Part shown: in pieces, positions 46,201 through 59,765 of the stretch
Numbering within the stretch: position 1 is the first letter of the stretch
Layout: each line of letters opens with the position of its first letter
From: Gymnogyps californianus
Lineage: Eukaryota; Chordata; Aves; Accipitriformes; Cathartidae
Direction of reading: 5' to 3'
DNA length: 64,000 bases
Assembly (NCBI RefSeq): GCF_018139145.2
Contig: NC_059478.1
Span: forward strand, 4,154,001 to 4,218,000
Program-made: the position numbers and the translations under genes
The notes under the pieces: model-generated
The model's database searches: none
What the model saw: only the letters and a program-made list of their open reading frames with translations
Told to the model about the DNA's origin: nothing

Positions 46201-48426
46201 CTGTCTCGTCCCCAAGGAACTGTGTTGCATAGCAGAATTTGCAACATAAAGTAGCTCTGAATTCTCTGCTTTCCTGGCGTACGGGCACAATTTTGGGGTA
46301 GGAGGGAGAGATACGCAGAAATGCAGGAGGGCAACGGGCTCTAGGGTGCAGCAAAGTGGGACACGGTAGTTAATACCTGTGCCTAATCATTTTGATCTAA
46401 TTTTTTTGTTGCATACAGTCAGTATCGCAGTGCCACTGTAGTGCAAGTGTATCACCCAACATTGCGTAGAACGACTCTTGTGTGCCTGGCAGATAAGTAA
46501 TGTGTCGGTTTGTAATCAAATGACTTTGCTGGAGGCAGGTGAGGAGTTACCAGGCTGCTTTGCCCTTGAGTAAGACCAAGTGAAGCAAGGGGGAAAAAAA
46601 ATCATGATTGCTGTCTGCTAACGTTGTAATACACTTCCACAAAACAAAAGATACCTTTTTGTTCCTATTTTGCTGAAGCTTTGTTTTGTCCCCTCAGAAT
46701 ACATCTAGAAAATTTCAGGTCAAACTAACCCTCCAGGGCAAATGCGACATACAAAGCAATTTTAGCTCTACGTACAGAAAAGCTGCTATTATTTCTCCAT
46801 CGTGAGATGGCCTCAAACGTAAAACCGTAGGCTACCACATACAGGGGGAAGTATCATCGCCTTCTGCTCTTCTGGTATTGCCATATTGATGCTAAAAATA
46901 GTCTGCCTTTGATCCCAGCCCAGTGAAAAGAAAGTACCATAGCTTTGTGCATCTCCTTTAGTCCTGAGCAGCTTACCAGTGCTCGTACAGCCAGATTCAA
47001 TGGCATCTGGCACAGTTACGCTGCTGCTTGTGCGTGCACAGCCCTGGTTGCTGGAGGAGAGGCCCTCCTGCTGTTACGGTAGTTGCTTGTCTGCGTTTGG
47101 CATCATCGGGAAATAGCGTAGGACTTGGGAGTGCAAATACTGCGTCCTCCAGCACGGAGGCATTCAGGAGACTGTCTGTTTGTGCTCGTTCTGAATATGA
47201 TAGCCAGCAGCGGCTGTCCTAGAGCCCGAGCTTGCGGTTCAGGGTTCCCCTTGGCTGTTTGTCTTTCTGGCTTCCGAAAATAACGAGGAGCCAACTAGTC
47301 CTTGCTGTGTGACTCGGGCCAGGCATGCTAGCTCTCTGTGCTGCAGATCCTCCCCTGCAACGCCGCAGGGCTGGGATGGGTGACACAGCCGTGTAGGCAA
47401 ACGTGATTCATTATAAAGTGAATCCTGAATGACACCTGAATAAATACCTGTGTAAAGTGACACCTGAAGAGTTTCAGATATGATTTGTAGTTTATTACAC
47501 CTTCATTTTACTGCAAGCTCATCAATTGGCTTCTTTTTTTAACCATTAGTAAGTTAAACAGAATGCAGTATACAGTATTTTAATCAAACAGGCCCAAGTT
47601 TTAAAAAAAGGTAACGTGTATTGACCCATTTGATCCACGACTCAATGGGTGGCTAAGCGCCCTCCTGACAAGGGCTGTCTTTTCTTCCCCAGATCTAGTG
47701 AATGACTTGGCAGAAGGGGCGGCCATAGCGGAGGTTTCTAATTGATTGCTCATTTGTCTTCAGCCCCAAGGCTCCAGTTAAGCACTTAAATGTGTGCTTG
47801 AGGTTGAAGACATTAGTGCTGCTGATTTCGAGGTTTGGCACATGCTTCAGTGCTTTACTGGCTGGACTGGGACCTGATCTTCTTTCCTGCAATTTGTTTT
47901 AGGCTGCTTGTTATTTAAATCTCTGTTTCCTTCGCAGGGGGAGGAATCGGCCATGCTTGGAGTGAGCGGTTACGTGGAATATCTCCGGGAGCAGGAGGTT
48001 TCAGAGCGCTGGTTCCGGTACAACCCACGGCTCACTTGTATTTACTGCGCCAAATCCTTTAACCAGAAAGGCAGCCTGGACCGGCACATGCGTCTCCACA
48101 TGGGCATCACGCCTTTTGTCTGCCGCATGTGTGGGAAGAAGTACACCCGCAAGGATCAGCTGGAGTATCACATCCGCAAGCACACAGGCAACAAGCCCTT
48201 TCATTGCCACGTCTGCGGCAAAAGCTTCCCTTTCCAGGCCATCCTCAACCAGCACTTTCGCAAGAACCACCCTGGCTGTATGCCTCTGGAGGGGCCTCAC
48301 AGCATCTCCCCCGAGACCACCGTCACGTCTCGGGGGCAGGCGGAGGAAGAATCTCCTCCGCAGGAGGAGGCTGTCGCTGTGGGGGAGACGGCACAGGGAT
48401 CTGTGTCCACGACAGGGCCAGATTGA
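43253..48426 (+). CDS. ZBTB37: ZBTB37, BTB-zinc finger transcription factor (complete, 3 coding exons)
   Basis: Coding exons 43253-44175, 45576-45675 and 47938-48426 have AG/GT borders and join in frame to 1,512 nt: 503 residues plus stop, the length I know for human ZBTB37. The N-terminal BTB/POZ domain (about residues 22-124) includes LCDIVVNVQGQAFRAHKVVL and SFCYTGRICLQLADIISYL. A long linker holds a VRIKTENLEEW motif of the kind that can be sumoylated (VRIKTE). Three C2H2 fingers follow: C375-H395 (CIYCAKSF), C403-H423 (CRMCGKKY) and C431-H452 (CHVCGKSF). It is predicted to be a nuclear DNA-binding regulator; its targets are not established. The start is the first ATG after an acceptor at 43221-43222 in a T/C-rich context. 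It shares a CpG island with GAS5. Compared with the human protein as I remember it, the BTB and fingers are nearly unchanged and most differences fall in the linker. Confidence 0.97.
47300..47400 (+). repeat. MIR-like SINE fragment in ZBTB37 intron
   Basis: TTGCTGTGTGACTCGGGCCA followed by GCTCTCTGTGCTGCAG resembles the central MIR core (gctgtgtgaccttgggcaag...cctctctgtgcctcag). Diverged copy. Confidence 0.5.
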
Positions 48427-48575
48427 AACACGGCTGCGGAGTCTGGGGAGAAAGGACCGTCTTCCCGTTTTTGGCTCTAAAGAGTCAGCACCAACCTGGC
48501 AGGCTGGTACTGTAATTAGTGCAATGCCACCACTGGACAGAAAGAAGCTCCCAAGATGTTGCCAAAATAGAAAAA

Positions 48576-48578
<3 letters not shown>

Positions 48579-48609
<31 letters not shown>

Positions 48610-48629
48610 ACACACCCCCACACACACAC
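48579..48629. repeat. (CT)n-(CA)n compound microsatellite
   Basis: CT repeats at 48,579-48,608 pass into CA repeats to about 48,629, shortly after the ZBTB37 stop codon and probably in its 3' UTR. Confidence 0.9.
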
Positions 48630-50084
48630 GTAGAGTGTTAAAAGTTTTTCTCCCTTATTCCTCCTCCTCTTGGAGAAAAACAAAACAACTGTGTCAATCA
48701 ACTTCTTATTCAGGGATCAACAGGATTTTAAATTTTTTTAATGTTCCGTAGTGATCTGGGACGAGCAGTCATTTGTATTTCTCGACAGCGTTTTGGCCCA
48801 GCAGCTAGGTCCCGCCGGCCGTCAGCCGTGCAGACCCGGTGAGCCTAGCGTGCGGGGCCGCTCCTCGCCATATCTGCTGGTCCAGCTCAAGGGGAGAGCA
48901 GGGGCAAGGTGCCGTTGCCTTCCTCCATTCCCCAGGTCGTTGCCACGTTAAAGAAAACAAAAAGACTGTCCTGGTGGAACCTGCCTTGCCCGAGTGTATT
49001 TATCCCCGTCTTATTTTTGGTGTGTCTCTTTTTACATTTTTACTTAAACTATTCTTTTAGGGCTTTTGGCTTGCCCGTTCCAGGCGTGCGGCCTCAACGC
49101 CCCTTGTTAAAAGCGGGCACGGCTATAAAGCGATATTCTAGAGGTCAGCAAAATTTGAAGCACTTCGGCTACTGAAAGCGAAATTTAGCAGCTGTGAGGT
49201 TTGCGTTAGACTCTGATGCGTTGGGAGAAGGGTTGGAGGGGTCTCTCGGAGGAGGTTGTCCATTGCCGTTGCTGATCTGGAGAGTTCAGAGCACTCTGAC
49301 ATCCTGACCGGTGTGCTGCCGTGCTTCAGGTGTTGCCGAGCGTTAGGAAGAGTTTTTCTGGACGGGCTGAATTGCGGAGTTAGAGGCTGGCTACCAAAGT
49401 CGTCCTTCACCCCTACTCCCCCCTCGACACGCACTTGATCTTTTGTAACAGCAATATGGTATACTGAAATACTATCGTCCCAGCCGAGCAATTGTGGGTG
49501 GTTGCTTTTAAACGTGTTTCTACAAACTAGTTTGATAACTTTTTTATCAATGAAATGCAAAAAGAAAAGAAAACCCTACTTTATTTCCTTGTAACGGTTC
49601 AGGAAACTTAAAAGTGAATGGTTCCTAGAGCAATCACAACTCTGTCCCCTTGCATGGACTTAAACTTTTGTATTCTAAGCAGCTCTGATGTTTAGAGCAA
49701 GTTAAGCAAACCCAGAGAGACATGCCTGCGTTGTGTATTGTAGGTGTTTGCACGTGCTTACGTGTTTCATAAACGGAACAGCATGGGACAGGTAGATAAG
49801 TGCAAATATCTTGACATCTTTTGAAGAAGTCTTTTAAAAAATATGCAATACTTTAAGAGTTTTCTCTGGTTCTGATGCCGAGTTGTTCACGATGGAGGGG
49901 GAAAATGAACGACAGGTTGCGCAGATTGGGTTTGGGAGAGGACGTTTGGTTGAAGGAGTTCTCTTGAGGATGTATAACGTGTACAATAAGGAAGGATGAA
50001 GTTCTGATCCTTAAGGTGATGGGAGGAACAATGAGACATTGAAAAAGAAATACACTTCATCTTGCTTTGGCAAAGCAAGCCGGG

Positions 50085-50290
50085 CGAGCGGTTAGAGCGT
50101 GGGCTTGGCGGGCAGGAGACTTACCAGGTGAAAAGAAAGCTTGCCCTGCAGTCTGACTGCACAATTTTGGGCACCTGGAACCACCTCCAACCCTCGCTTT
50201 CCCTACCTGCAAATTGGGACTCGGGATCATTTTCCTGCCCCTTAGAGGGAAGAAATAGGAGAAGGGTGATGTATTCTTGCCTCGCTTTAT
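50085..50290 (+). repeat. MIR-like SINE with tRNA-like head
   Basis: GAGCGGTTAGAGCGTGGGCT resembles the tRNA-derived head of MIR. It is followed by CTGCAGTCTGACTGCAC, TTTCCCTACCTGCAAATTGG and further MIR-like text. The head explains the tRNA-like look; it does not fold into a full tRNA. Confidence 0.55.
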
Positions 50291-51354
50291 ATATTTTTCT
50301 CTTTTGTAAGCGAGGGGTCTCACTGTTCCTCCCACGTCTCTCTCAAAAGGCGGATGTGGCTCTAATGGTTTGGGGCGGGGGGGGAAGGGAAGGGCTTGGT
50401 GCCAGGATCGTGTGTAACGCAGATGTGCTCCTAAGAGAGGAACCTTTGCAGGTGTTCCCAGCCGAGCACCTGCAAAGTACTATGTCATTGACCATTTCAA
50501 ACAGGAAAACTGATATTTCACCTCCGTTTTCCTTCTGTCCCTTCTTCCTCCTCTCCTGTCAAGTGCATCGTCACACAGTGAATGGTTTTCTAAGCGGCCA
50601 CCCGAGGGACCAGCCCCATTGGGTTTCCTGTCGAAGGTCAAACAGGATTGTACCGAAACAGTAAGGTTGCCAGAGAGCAGTCGCAGAAGATGAGAGATAA
50701 GAGGGTGGCTAAGGTAGGTTTCGTTGCAATCGAGGTGCGGGGAGGAGCGGAGATGTGCAGAGTATGCTGCTTTAGTCATAGCTTTTGAAGTTACCAAAAA
50801 TCAAAAAGAAAAAAGTTAAAAACTTTGAAATCCTATCCTGTTCACACTAGAGAGCATCAAAAGTTACTTTTAGTTGCTTAAAAGATTTTTAAGTGTTTTA
50901 AAATAGAACTTTTAAAAGAATACTACCAAACTATAAAAACATAAAATTATTTATATACATATATTATATATAAATATAGTGGGAAAGTTTCCCTGCTAAG
51001 CTTGCTGTGAAGAGAAGGGTGAAGGTGCAGTAACTGCTATACAAGCAACATTTTTCTGAAACAGATGGCAACCAATCCATCAAAGCGTAGTAATGAAGGG
51101 CTGACATAAAATGGTGAATGCCTTTATTCGTATGGCGTAGCTGTGAGTTTCTTGAGCAGGTTTTTGTTTTACTGTATCGATACTGTGAACGGAGGAGCAT
51201 CCTAACAGTCCAGGATGCCAGCAGTGCGTCCTGTTTTGCTGATTCACTACTTTCAATTGGCCTGGTGAAAACCATGACATTGGTCCTTCATATCGTACTA
51301 GGCTAGTCTGAAAACAAAGCTTGTGAAAGGTTTTTATTTTTTCCTCTCTCTCTC

Positions 51355-51380
51355 TTTTTTTTTTTTTTTTTTTTTTTTTT
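51355..51380. repeat. Poly(T) run preceded by (TC)n
   Basis: Twenty-six T bases directly after a short TC repeat. Confidence 0.9.
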
Positions 51381-53805
51381 GGTGCAGAGGTTGCCACTGT
51401 ATAAACGATCATTTCTGATTGCATGCAAAAGAGCCAATATTCTTGCCCGGGCCTCGCTGAGGTGAAGTTTATAGCTTGTAGCTAAAGTCAGTATAAGGTA
51501 TGGTAGTGGGAATCATTTTAATATTATTTCTGTACATTTAATGGATGTGTATGTGTATGTATGTGTGGGAATCATGGTGTCTCTAATGTTTTCTTGAACA
51601 GCGCTGAAAGCAGTTTAGGCCCATCCGCACTAGAAGATGGAACCAGTTCAGAAGGAGTCGTGTATTAAACTTTTCTTTCAGTGGTTGACTTCTTCAGTGC
51701 AGATGAGGCCAAGGTTCGAGAAAAAAGGGGTTGGAGGTCGTATACGGTATGGAAAAACCTCATGTGAATTTTCCGGCAGTGGTGTAGCTACTTGGAGCTG
51801 CTTTCCGTAACGGAACGATAGCATCTTTCGTTGCCTCTCCATTGGCAAACCGTGTAGCTCTTCACAGTTGCACCGAAGCTGTGGAGAATCAGATGCCAGC
51901 TTTCCAAGTGCGAATGCTTCTGTGATGGGTTGAGGCACGGCTTTGCATTTCCACGTCTAGCTGCAGCTTTTTCCCCTCTGCCAAAACTGTGATTTCAACT
52001 GTGATTTAAGGAGGATGTGAAGAGAACTCTGTCGTATTTTAATACCTCTGTACGTAACATTTCTGTCCGCTTCAGAGTTAGGGCTTACTAACCCATTTGT
52101 TTGCGTGCCTCAGGCAACGGGGGGAACACACTCGATTTCTGCAGATTTCTTTCTCGGAGGGGGAACACATTTCTTAGTTCTTTGCTGTGGCAGAGACACC
52201 TTCCAAATGTGAAGTGTTGCGGTTATCTCCTTGAGCCTGCAGAAGGCCCCGGTGCCAAGTCACAGCAGAGTGACGTGACGGTTGCCGTGGCCGTTCCCTG
52301 CTGCTGCCAGGTTCCCTGTGAATAGCTGTGAAAATAACAAGAATTGTGTTAATACTGTGCTGCTGCTTTGGGGAAAAGCGAAACCTCTTCCTCTCGGGAG
52401 GATGACCTCTGTGAAGCTGGGAGAGGGAAAAAGCAGAAGGTCTTTTTGCTCTCCTGTAATGGGAGTATGTGAAAGCAAACCGTGCTTCTTATTTCCAGCA
52501 GCTAGATAGAGAGGGATGAATGAGGAGGCTTTGTGAAATGTGAATTTATAACAGGAGGCTGAGAACACACTTAGAGCCGCTTAGTAAGATCCAGGGATAT
52601 CAGCCTGGTAGGAGTCAGAGCAGCCGATGCAGATGGGCAATCCCTCACTTGTCCTCCCAGCATTGTCCGGCCATCAGGTTCAGTCCTTTGATTTACCTGC
52701 ATCTTCTCTACGATATTGTCAAGCTGTGATCTGTGTAAGTTAACTTTCAGAAGTTTGGGTGGCTGAAGGGCGGGAAGAATAGAAAGCGTTTTGTGTCTCT
52801 GCTGCTGTTTTAAATCCAGCCGAGGTCGGTAGCGACTGACTCTGTTCCCATCTGACAGCTATTCAGAGCTGGAATTGCGTTCGGAACAAGCTGCAGTCTT
52901 GCTGAAAAGCGTAGCGGGGCTGGCTTGGTGGGGAGGGCACGGAGCCAGGATTTCAGCCCTCTGTGAGATCAAGGTTGGAATAAATTGACAGGACGGATCT
53001 CCATGCTTGTCCTGCTCTTGTTTTGTGACAGCTAGGTGACTTTGTTTTCCAGGGCAGGCCGTCCTACGCCTCTACGCAGTAGTAATTTCACTTAACAGTG
53101 TGATGCCCAGTTCGGTAAATGATTCTAAGCAGTCTGGTCTTCGAGCAGAATCCTTCTGCCGCCTTTGGGTGATTCAGCCCTAAAGATGCATTTGCAAGAG
53201 CAGAGTTGTAGCTTTTATTTGCTGCTGACTTCACCTCTCCTGCAGAACCCAATGTATAAATAGAAAGACAGCTGAAAAGGTGCAGTTTATTTGGGTAGAA
53301 GGTAGCTTCTGAGGTAGACCGAATCATGCATCTTTAAAACCAACACAAATTAGCACCCCTTAAACTTATTATTAAAAGTTTATAAAATTCTCCTCTTTGA
53401 TTCATGACATGGCTGCCAATTTAGCCGTACCAGCATCCAAGTGTTTCTGCAGATTAGTGACACCAAATGCTGTTCTTGCTCTACCGGAAATATTCTGGGG
53501 ATGGGAGAAGTCAAGGAGCTGTAATTCAGGAAACTTCTAATTTTTGTCAAGGTTTGGGCTCCGAGTTTCCTCTGGGAGCTGAGCCCGTAGCCAGGACGGC
53601 AGTCAGAAAGTCTGGGGTCTTTCGGTGGAGCTGCCGCTGACCGCCGGCATAGCCTCGACTGGCGATAATGATATTCTCGGACATGAGCATTACTCCTGTC
53701 ACGAGGTGAGATCCATGCACAGAGCTTGGACGTCTTCAGTGGAAGGTCCTAAAGAGGAGCTAAGTATCTTTATTTTAATCATTGTCAAAGGATATTTTAA
53801 TATAA

Positions 53806-53848
53806 AATACATACATATATATGTATGTACATATATATATATATATTT
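53806..53848. repeat. (TA)n-rich microsatellite
   Basis: ACATACATATATATG-type sequence continuing into (TA)n, just upstream of a candidate AATAAA. A similar ACACATATA/TATACG tract lies at about 54,780-54,825. Confidence 0.85.
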
Positions 53849-53899
53849 GTAACCAAATAAAAGCTAGAACTATGCAAACACTACTGGCTGCTGCTTGAA

Positions 53900-56800
53900 A
53901 CTAATGTCTACCAGAACATTTTGGAATAGAGTAGATTTGGAGTCGATTTGTTGGGTTTTTTTGTTTTTAAATCAAATGCGGCAGACCAAAGTTTTGCTGC
54001 AGTTAGTCTTACTAGAAACTTAGGTTATTCCTAATCTGGAACCCACTCAAGTGGGTTATAAAATTATCTGAAGAGTCCTACCATCTCTAAAATATTTCCA
54101 TCTGCCTTGGTATTATTGCTGAAAGGCTTTCTTTTGCGAAACATAGGAAAACACGGAGGCTGGGACCGGGAGAGACTGAATGTGATGTTTGGGATGATAG
54201 TTAGACATAGAATCAGGAAAGGACTGGGAGCATTTTCTTTCGGACTTAGGATTGAGTTGGCTTCGAGGAATCTTCCTACTTCTGAAAATGTCCGTCGCTG
54301 AGATGGAGGCAGTGATCGAAGCATCACCAGGCTGAATTCTGGTCCTGGTGGAGGTATCGGAAATCTTCCCGCTGAATCTGATGGTACCGGCGTTTAGTCT
54401 GCTGGGAGAAATTTCATGTGGTTTCTACCGTTTCTTTGTGTCAGATCCCATCTTCGCTTTTAGGATTAACTACAATATATCCAACTGTAATCTTCAGTGA
54501 CCTTTGACTTTTTATTCCTGGGGACTGTAGAAAATTCAGGTTTCCTATAACGTTATCCTCATCCCAACTGTGAACAAGTTACTACTGCTTCTTATAATTT
54601 ATTGTCTTTCTGTTCCTGAACGTCTGTGTGATCCAGCTGTTCACCAGCGCCGCCTTCCAGTGCTTCATTAGCTTTTATGCACAGGGAATTGTTGCAATGG
54701 ATAAGTTGACCACGCTAGTTGGAAGAGTAGAAGCCTTTGGAGAATGACTTTTGCTTCCTCTAGCTGTCATTAGGGAGTGCACACACACATACCTGTATAT
54801 ACATATATATGTATACGTATATAAAGTGTTTCAATATAAACTCATTTAGCATTATTCTTATTTAATTTATATTTTAATCCAGTTGTAAACCAAAGTATTA
54901 CAGCTTGTGAAATGATGTGTCTTGGAAATAGGAGGAACCTTTTTAGATGGGAGCTCTGAAAGATCTGTGCTGACAAAAACATGGATACGAGTAAGACTTA
55001 AGAACTTGTGCTGCTGAGTCCTAGAGATACGCAGCCTTGGAAGGACTTAAGACTTGCTGGGTAAAGTTTGATGGTGGGGAGGCAGTGTGGGCTACCATTT
55101 TAAAACACCGTTGGGTTTTTTTTTTCTCATCCAGTATAACTTGGTATCGGAGGAATTGCTACAAGAGCGGTACGGCGGGGCGTCTGATGGAGATGAGGCG
55201 CGTGGTTGAAGCTAAGAGGGCGATGTCAGGTAGCGCTGTTTGCTTCTGGCGTCTGCTGTTCACAGAGCTGGATTGAGGTGTGCTGTGTTCAGCTCTGGGC
55301 ATCTCAGCACCGCCTTGTCGCACGACCCCGCAGGGAGCTGGTCAATTGATGGTCTGAATGAGCGCATTAAAAGCGTGACTCAGCAGTGTTTCTGCTGCTG
55401 GACTTTTCCAGCAGAATCACTTTGGAGTCTCTGCCACCCTGCTGTGCCTGCTGGTCACAAAACCTGGGGCTTCTGCCCTGCCTCTTGAACTGGGATGCTT
55501 TAAGAAAGCACGAGGACTTGCCTACCAGAATGCCTCGAGGAAATCCCCTGCAAGGGAAAACGAGGCAGTAATTTAGGTGCGGGTTTGCTGTATATGCTGT
55601 AACATGGATCTAAAGTGATTCCATATGGTCCTCTGCCTGACCCCTTCCTTATGAATGCAGGATTTGGATGAACTTTTGTAAACACACATAGAAAAGACGC
55701 GACGGGCTGTCTCAGTGCTGGCACTGCTTCTGCCTGCGTCCCCTTTGGCTTGCTGTTTCTTGCTGTGGTATCTAATAAGGGTTGGAGCTGAGAGGTGTTT
55801 GTTGAGATGGAGTACAGCAGCCACCGGACCAGGCGCTCCTGGGCTTTGGCTCATCTGTGCTGTCAGAGCGATTAAAGCAACCCACGAGTCGGGGTTCAGG
55901 GCCTTCTGAAGGCTTGGAAATAGCAGTGTTTTTCACAGTACTTAACGGTTTTGTAGGAAAACAAGTATGTTCTGGCAAGCCTAGAAATAAAAAGGGAGAA
56001 GACAGCAAATCAGACTGTAGTCTGGCACAACTGGGAGCTAGAGAGAGGAAGCCACAAAAACAGCCACTGATGTATTTAGTGTCTAACTTACAGCTTTAGA
56101 AAACCAGCCGTTGCTACTTACTGATGTCTAGAGGTGGTTGTGGTTTTTTTCAGTAACTTCTGTGGAGGTGCATGTTCTGCTGTCACCAATGGGAAGAAAA
56201 AATGGGTTCAAAGATAAAATCTTGCTGATTCTTCTGTGCTGGGGAGTAATTGCCTTTCCAAGGAATTAGCTAAGAACAAATTCACCTCTAACAATCTCCC
56301 ATAGGCTTGGCAGCGGCTCTGCTTCCTCTTGCTCTTCTGCTCAGCCTGCATGCTAGAGTCTCTTTTTATAGAAGGTTTCCCTGCGTCCCTTATATTGAGC
56401 AGGGTGATGGTCCACCTACCTTTGTTGATCGCGTAAGTTCATTTAATACTCCCCAGCAGGATTAGTGCATACTCGCAGCTCATGGTATATCAAGCACTCT
56501 GCCCGCCACACGCAGTACAATTTTTAGCTACTAGATCTGGCAAATATAAAAAGACTGTAAGCTAATCTATTTCTAATTGTAGTCACCAGGTACTGCAGGT
56601 TGAGTACCAGACCCCTTCTGTGCCGCGTGCTGTACCGGTGCGTAGGAACATCATCCGTCACATCAAATTCCTTTTGATTGAGGCATCCTGTAAGGAACGT
56701 CAGTGCGAAGGCGCTTCCCAGGGCAGCTGTCAGGAGAAACTGGTCTGATACCAGCAGCAGATCCCGTCTGGCTGCTGTGTCAACTAGCGGTTGCTCTGAT

Positions 56801-59470
56801 AAACCAGGCAAAAGAAAAAGGGAAAGCAGGCTCAGGAGGAGAGAGGTACCTTACACCAAGCACTGGCTGCTAATTGGGCAGAAAAGAGTTATTTGATTGA
56901 GACAGTGGTCTGTATGCGGAATTTCTGTCATTTGTTGTTCAAATAACTTTCAATAACTTTTTTTTTTTTTTACAAAAAGGTAGCCCTTTCCACTGAAAAT
57001 TTCCCACGTTGATTATTAAGTAGCACTACTGTCAGTATGCCGCATCCAGTGACTCCTCGTTGTTTAGTGGGTTGGTGACGATACGTAAGCTGGAGGCTTT
57101 GGGTGAGGGGGTTATGAATGCTTGCTGCTGGCTGTCTTTCCCTATAATCATTCTGATGGCTTTGGGACACGGACCAAAAATGCTTCTTTTTGTTTTAAAG
57201 CTTTAATTCTTTTCATGGAAATGTTGAAAAATCTTAGATCCCTCCCCAATTGTTTTTGTGTTCTGTTTAGTTAAATTCTTATCTGACACCAGTTTGTGAT
57301 CTAAGAACAATTTCTACAACACCCATGGATAGGACTTTCTAGGACTTTGCAGATCACAGAAGGTTTAAAACCTGTGGCTGTAGGAGGTGATGTTTGTAAC
57401 ATGGTTTTTACGCTGCCGTAGAGGTTGGGAGGGATGAGGAAGGGTCTTTGTGGTGAGCCGAGCTCTGTCGCGGTGTGGATCGAGTCCCTGGGCACCGGTG
57501 CCTGCTTGCAGGGGTCTTCGAGGTTAGAGGTGCAGATGGGATTTTCTTCAGAGATTTTCTTCGTGGCTTCCCATTGCGTGAGTGCTTCGGCAGCGAACAA
57601 GAGACTCTGCTGCCTTCAGCATCAGGAACGCGGTCAGCACTGAAGCGGTGCGTCGGGAGCCTGCAGGGGAATCTTAGGAGGGGAATCGTGTACCTTCAGA
57701 ACCAAAAAGCAGTTGGACTTGTCAAAGGCTTTTGCAAATGAGGAATTAAACCTGCTTTTGGCAGGGTGGTGGAGCAGGCCTGGGGGTTTTGGCTGTTAAC
57801 ACATATTCAGATCCTTGTTTTTGCAGGGTGAGATGGGCCATTTCAGAAATCTGGGCAAGGAAAAGTGGTAGCGTTTGAACCCCGTGTTCTCATTCCAGGT
57901 TTCCACCGAGAACCGCACCAGGTATGTCGATGCCGTCGATGGGGCGGAGGGGGAGTTGTGCAGCAGCATGTTACGTGGCTGGGAGCGTGTATGTGCTACA
58001 TCGGGGGGTGCTGGGTGCCCCACGCCAGAGATGACCCAGGTAAATGGGTGCCTGTCGAGACTAGTAGGATGGCGCAGCGTTCCCAGAAAGCCGTCTTAGC
58101 TGTGCCCATCAAGCTTGCAGGGCAGCATACCCTGCTATCAGCACAATTATCCAGTTAGCGTCTCGTATTTTTGTCTTCATATATTGACTGGCAAGCTCAG
58201 AGTTTTCTGATGAGCTGGTGGGTAGCGTAAGAGGGTGTTTCCCTGCAGAACGTGGCGCAGGAAGGGAGGGAGAGCGATGTGGGATTTGTGCCCCAGCTAG
58301 AGCCCAGGCCTTTTAGCCCTGGGGCCAGAGAGCTCAAGACCTGTTGCTTATCGCCAAAGGAGGTGACTCAGGTGGGTGGTTTTCTTCTTTGCTAGAGGGA
58401 AGCTATCGTGTCTGCTGGAAGAAAACCGCATGTGGGGGTCTGGGGTAATTCTTGCTAGGAAACCAGTTACATTACTGGTTATATTCCAGCAGCAGAATAA
58501 TTAACAGAATAATTCTTTTTGTTAAAAAAAATAGTGTTAATTCTAATCTGGTGACGGTGACCAGCTTCCATCATCTAGCGTGTGATTCACATCACACCTC
58601 TTACAAAGCTGTTTTTATTTCCCCAGTATCTCCCTACAGCTGCAGACTCGTTGCAATCTGTAAATGGGAAGAGGCCCTTTCCCTGTGTGCTGCTGAGCGC
58701 TGTAAAGGATTCAGCCCTGAAAGCGATTGAAACCAGCAGCACTTCAACCATTCAGATAGTTTGCCTACATTAGCCGGAGTTTCTTTAGATAGCCAGGGAC
58801 ACGCCATCTGGTTCTTCCTAGCCTGAGCCATTTGTTGTAGCAGGGAAGAGATCTGCGAAGTGCAAACAGAAATAGCGAGGAAAGGAGGTTGGCTTAGCAG
58901 GGAGGAGGGCGACATCCAAAATGTGAAGAGGGCTCATCTGTTTGCAGCACTGGCTGGGGCTGTTGGCACTGGAAACCAACAGGAGGTGTTGGGTAGAATA
59001 GGTGAAACGACAGCAAAGCCTCATTAGGAAGAAGTGTGCATGTGTGTCTAGCACGTTGTGGATGCTGTGGGCAGGGAAATGCCGGTTTTAGAACCTGCAT
59101 GTGTTAGGAGCACGCAGGAAACCCTGCTGTCTGGGGAGACAGGCGTGCAGAGATGACTGTACCCTGTCCTACAACGTGAGAGCTGAGCATCGCCAGTGTT
59201 TTCCATACCGGAGGTGTGAATGGTAACGAAGGAAAATGAGTCGGTCCCCAGGGGAGGCAGATGTGCTGTGCAGATTTCAGAAACGCCCTTGGAAGGAACT
59301 GAAGGGTGGCAAGTGAAGGCTGGAAACGGGTAGTACCAGACAGATTTCCAAGTACCATTTTCTGAATGTTAGGTTTTCTAGCATGTGTTTAAGCTGTTGA
59401 AGACTGAAGTTTGCTTTCGTTTCAGTACTCTCTCCTTTACCTATGTCATTTGTTCTATTTAAACTCAGCA
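53900..59470. other. Intergenic, no gene recognised
   Basis: Short open frames only, none with a recognisable domain or coherent splicing. A T-rich run lies near 56,959. No antithrombin exon was found in this interval, although SERPINC1 follows ZBTB37 in human. Confidence 0.4.
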
Positions 59471-59479
59471 GCCAAGGGG

Positions 59480-59765
59480 AGGGTGCAGAGAAGACGGAGC
59501 CAAACTCTTCTCAGAGGCGCACGGTGGAAGGAGGAGCAGCGGTAGGCAGGAGTTTATACAAGGGAGATTCAGGTTAGATATTACAAGACAGTTTTTCACC
59601 GTGAGTATAGCCAAACAGTATTGGAACAGGTTGTCCAGAGAGACACTGAAATCTCCATCCTGGGAAATACGCCAAACTTGACCGGGCAAGACCCTGAGCG
59701 ACCTGCTGGAAGTTAGCCCTGCTTTGAGGGAGGAGGCAGGGCTGGGACCTAAGGGCCTCCCTCCC
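59480..59765 (+). mobile_element. CR1 LINE fragment (3' part)
   Basis: Contains the CR1 3' landmarks in order: CAGGTTAGATATTA, TTTTTCACCGTGAGTA, TATTGGAACAGGTTGTCCAG and AGAGACACTGAAATCTCCAT. Diverged and truncated, plus orientation. Confidence 0.8.

Larger units (their letters stand above)
48427..53890 (+). other. ZBTB37: ZBTB37 3' UTR (extent uncertain)
   Basis: No new reading frame is convincing after the stop. Candidate poly(A) signals on the plus strand are ATTAAA near 51,664, AATAAA at 52,979-52,984 and AATAAA near 53,864. Mammalian ZBTB37 has a long 3' UTR, so the last one is plausible. The interval also holds a (CT)n-(CA)n microsatellite, a MIR-like SINE and a poly(T) run, listed separately. 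Confidence 0.4.

Noticed and set aside
50085..50160. tRNA gene on the plus strand (GGTTAGAGCG-like D-arm)
   Set aside because: No complete cloverleaf or T-arm. The following sequence matches a MIR-type SINE, whose head derives from a tRNA.
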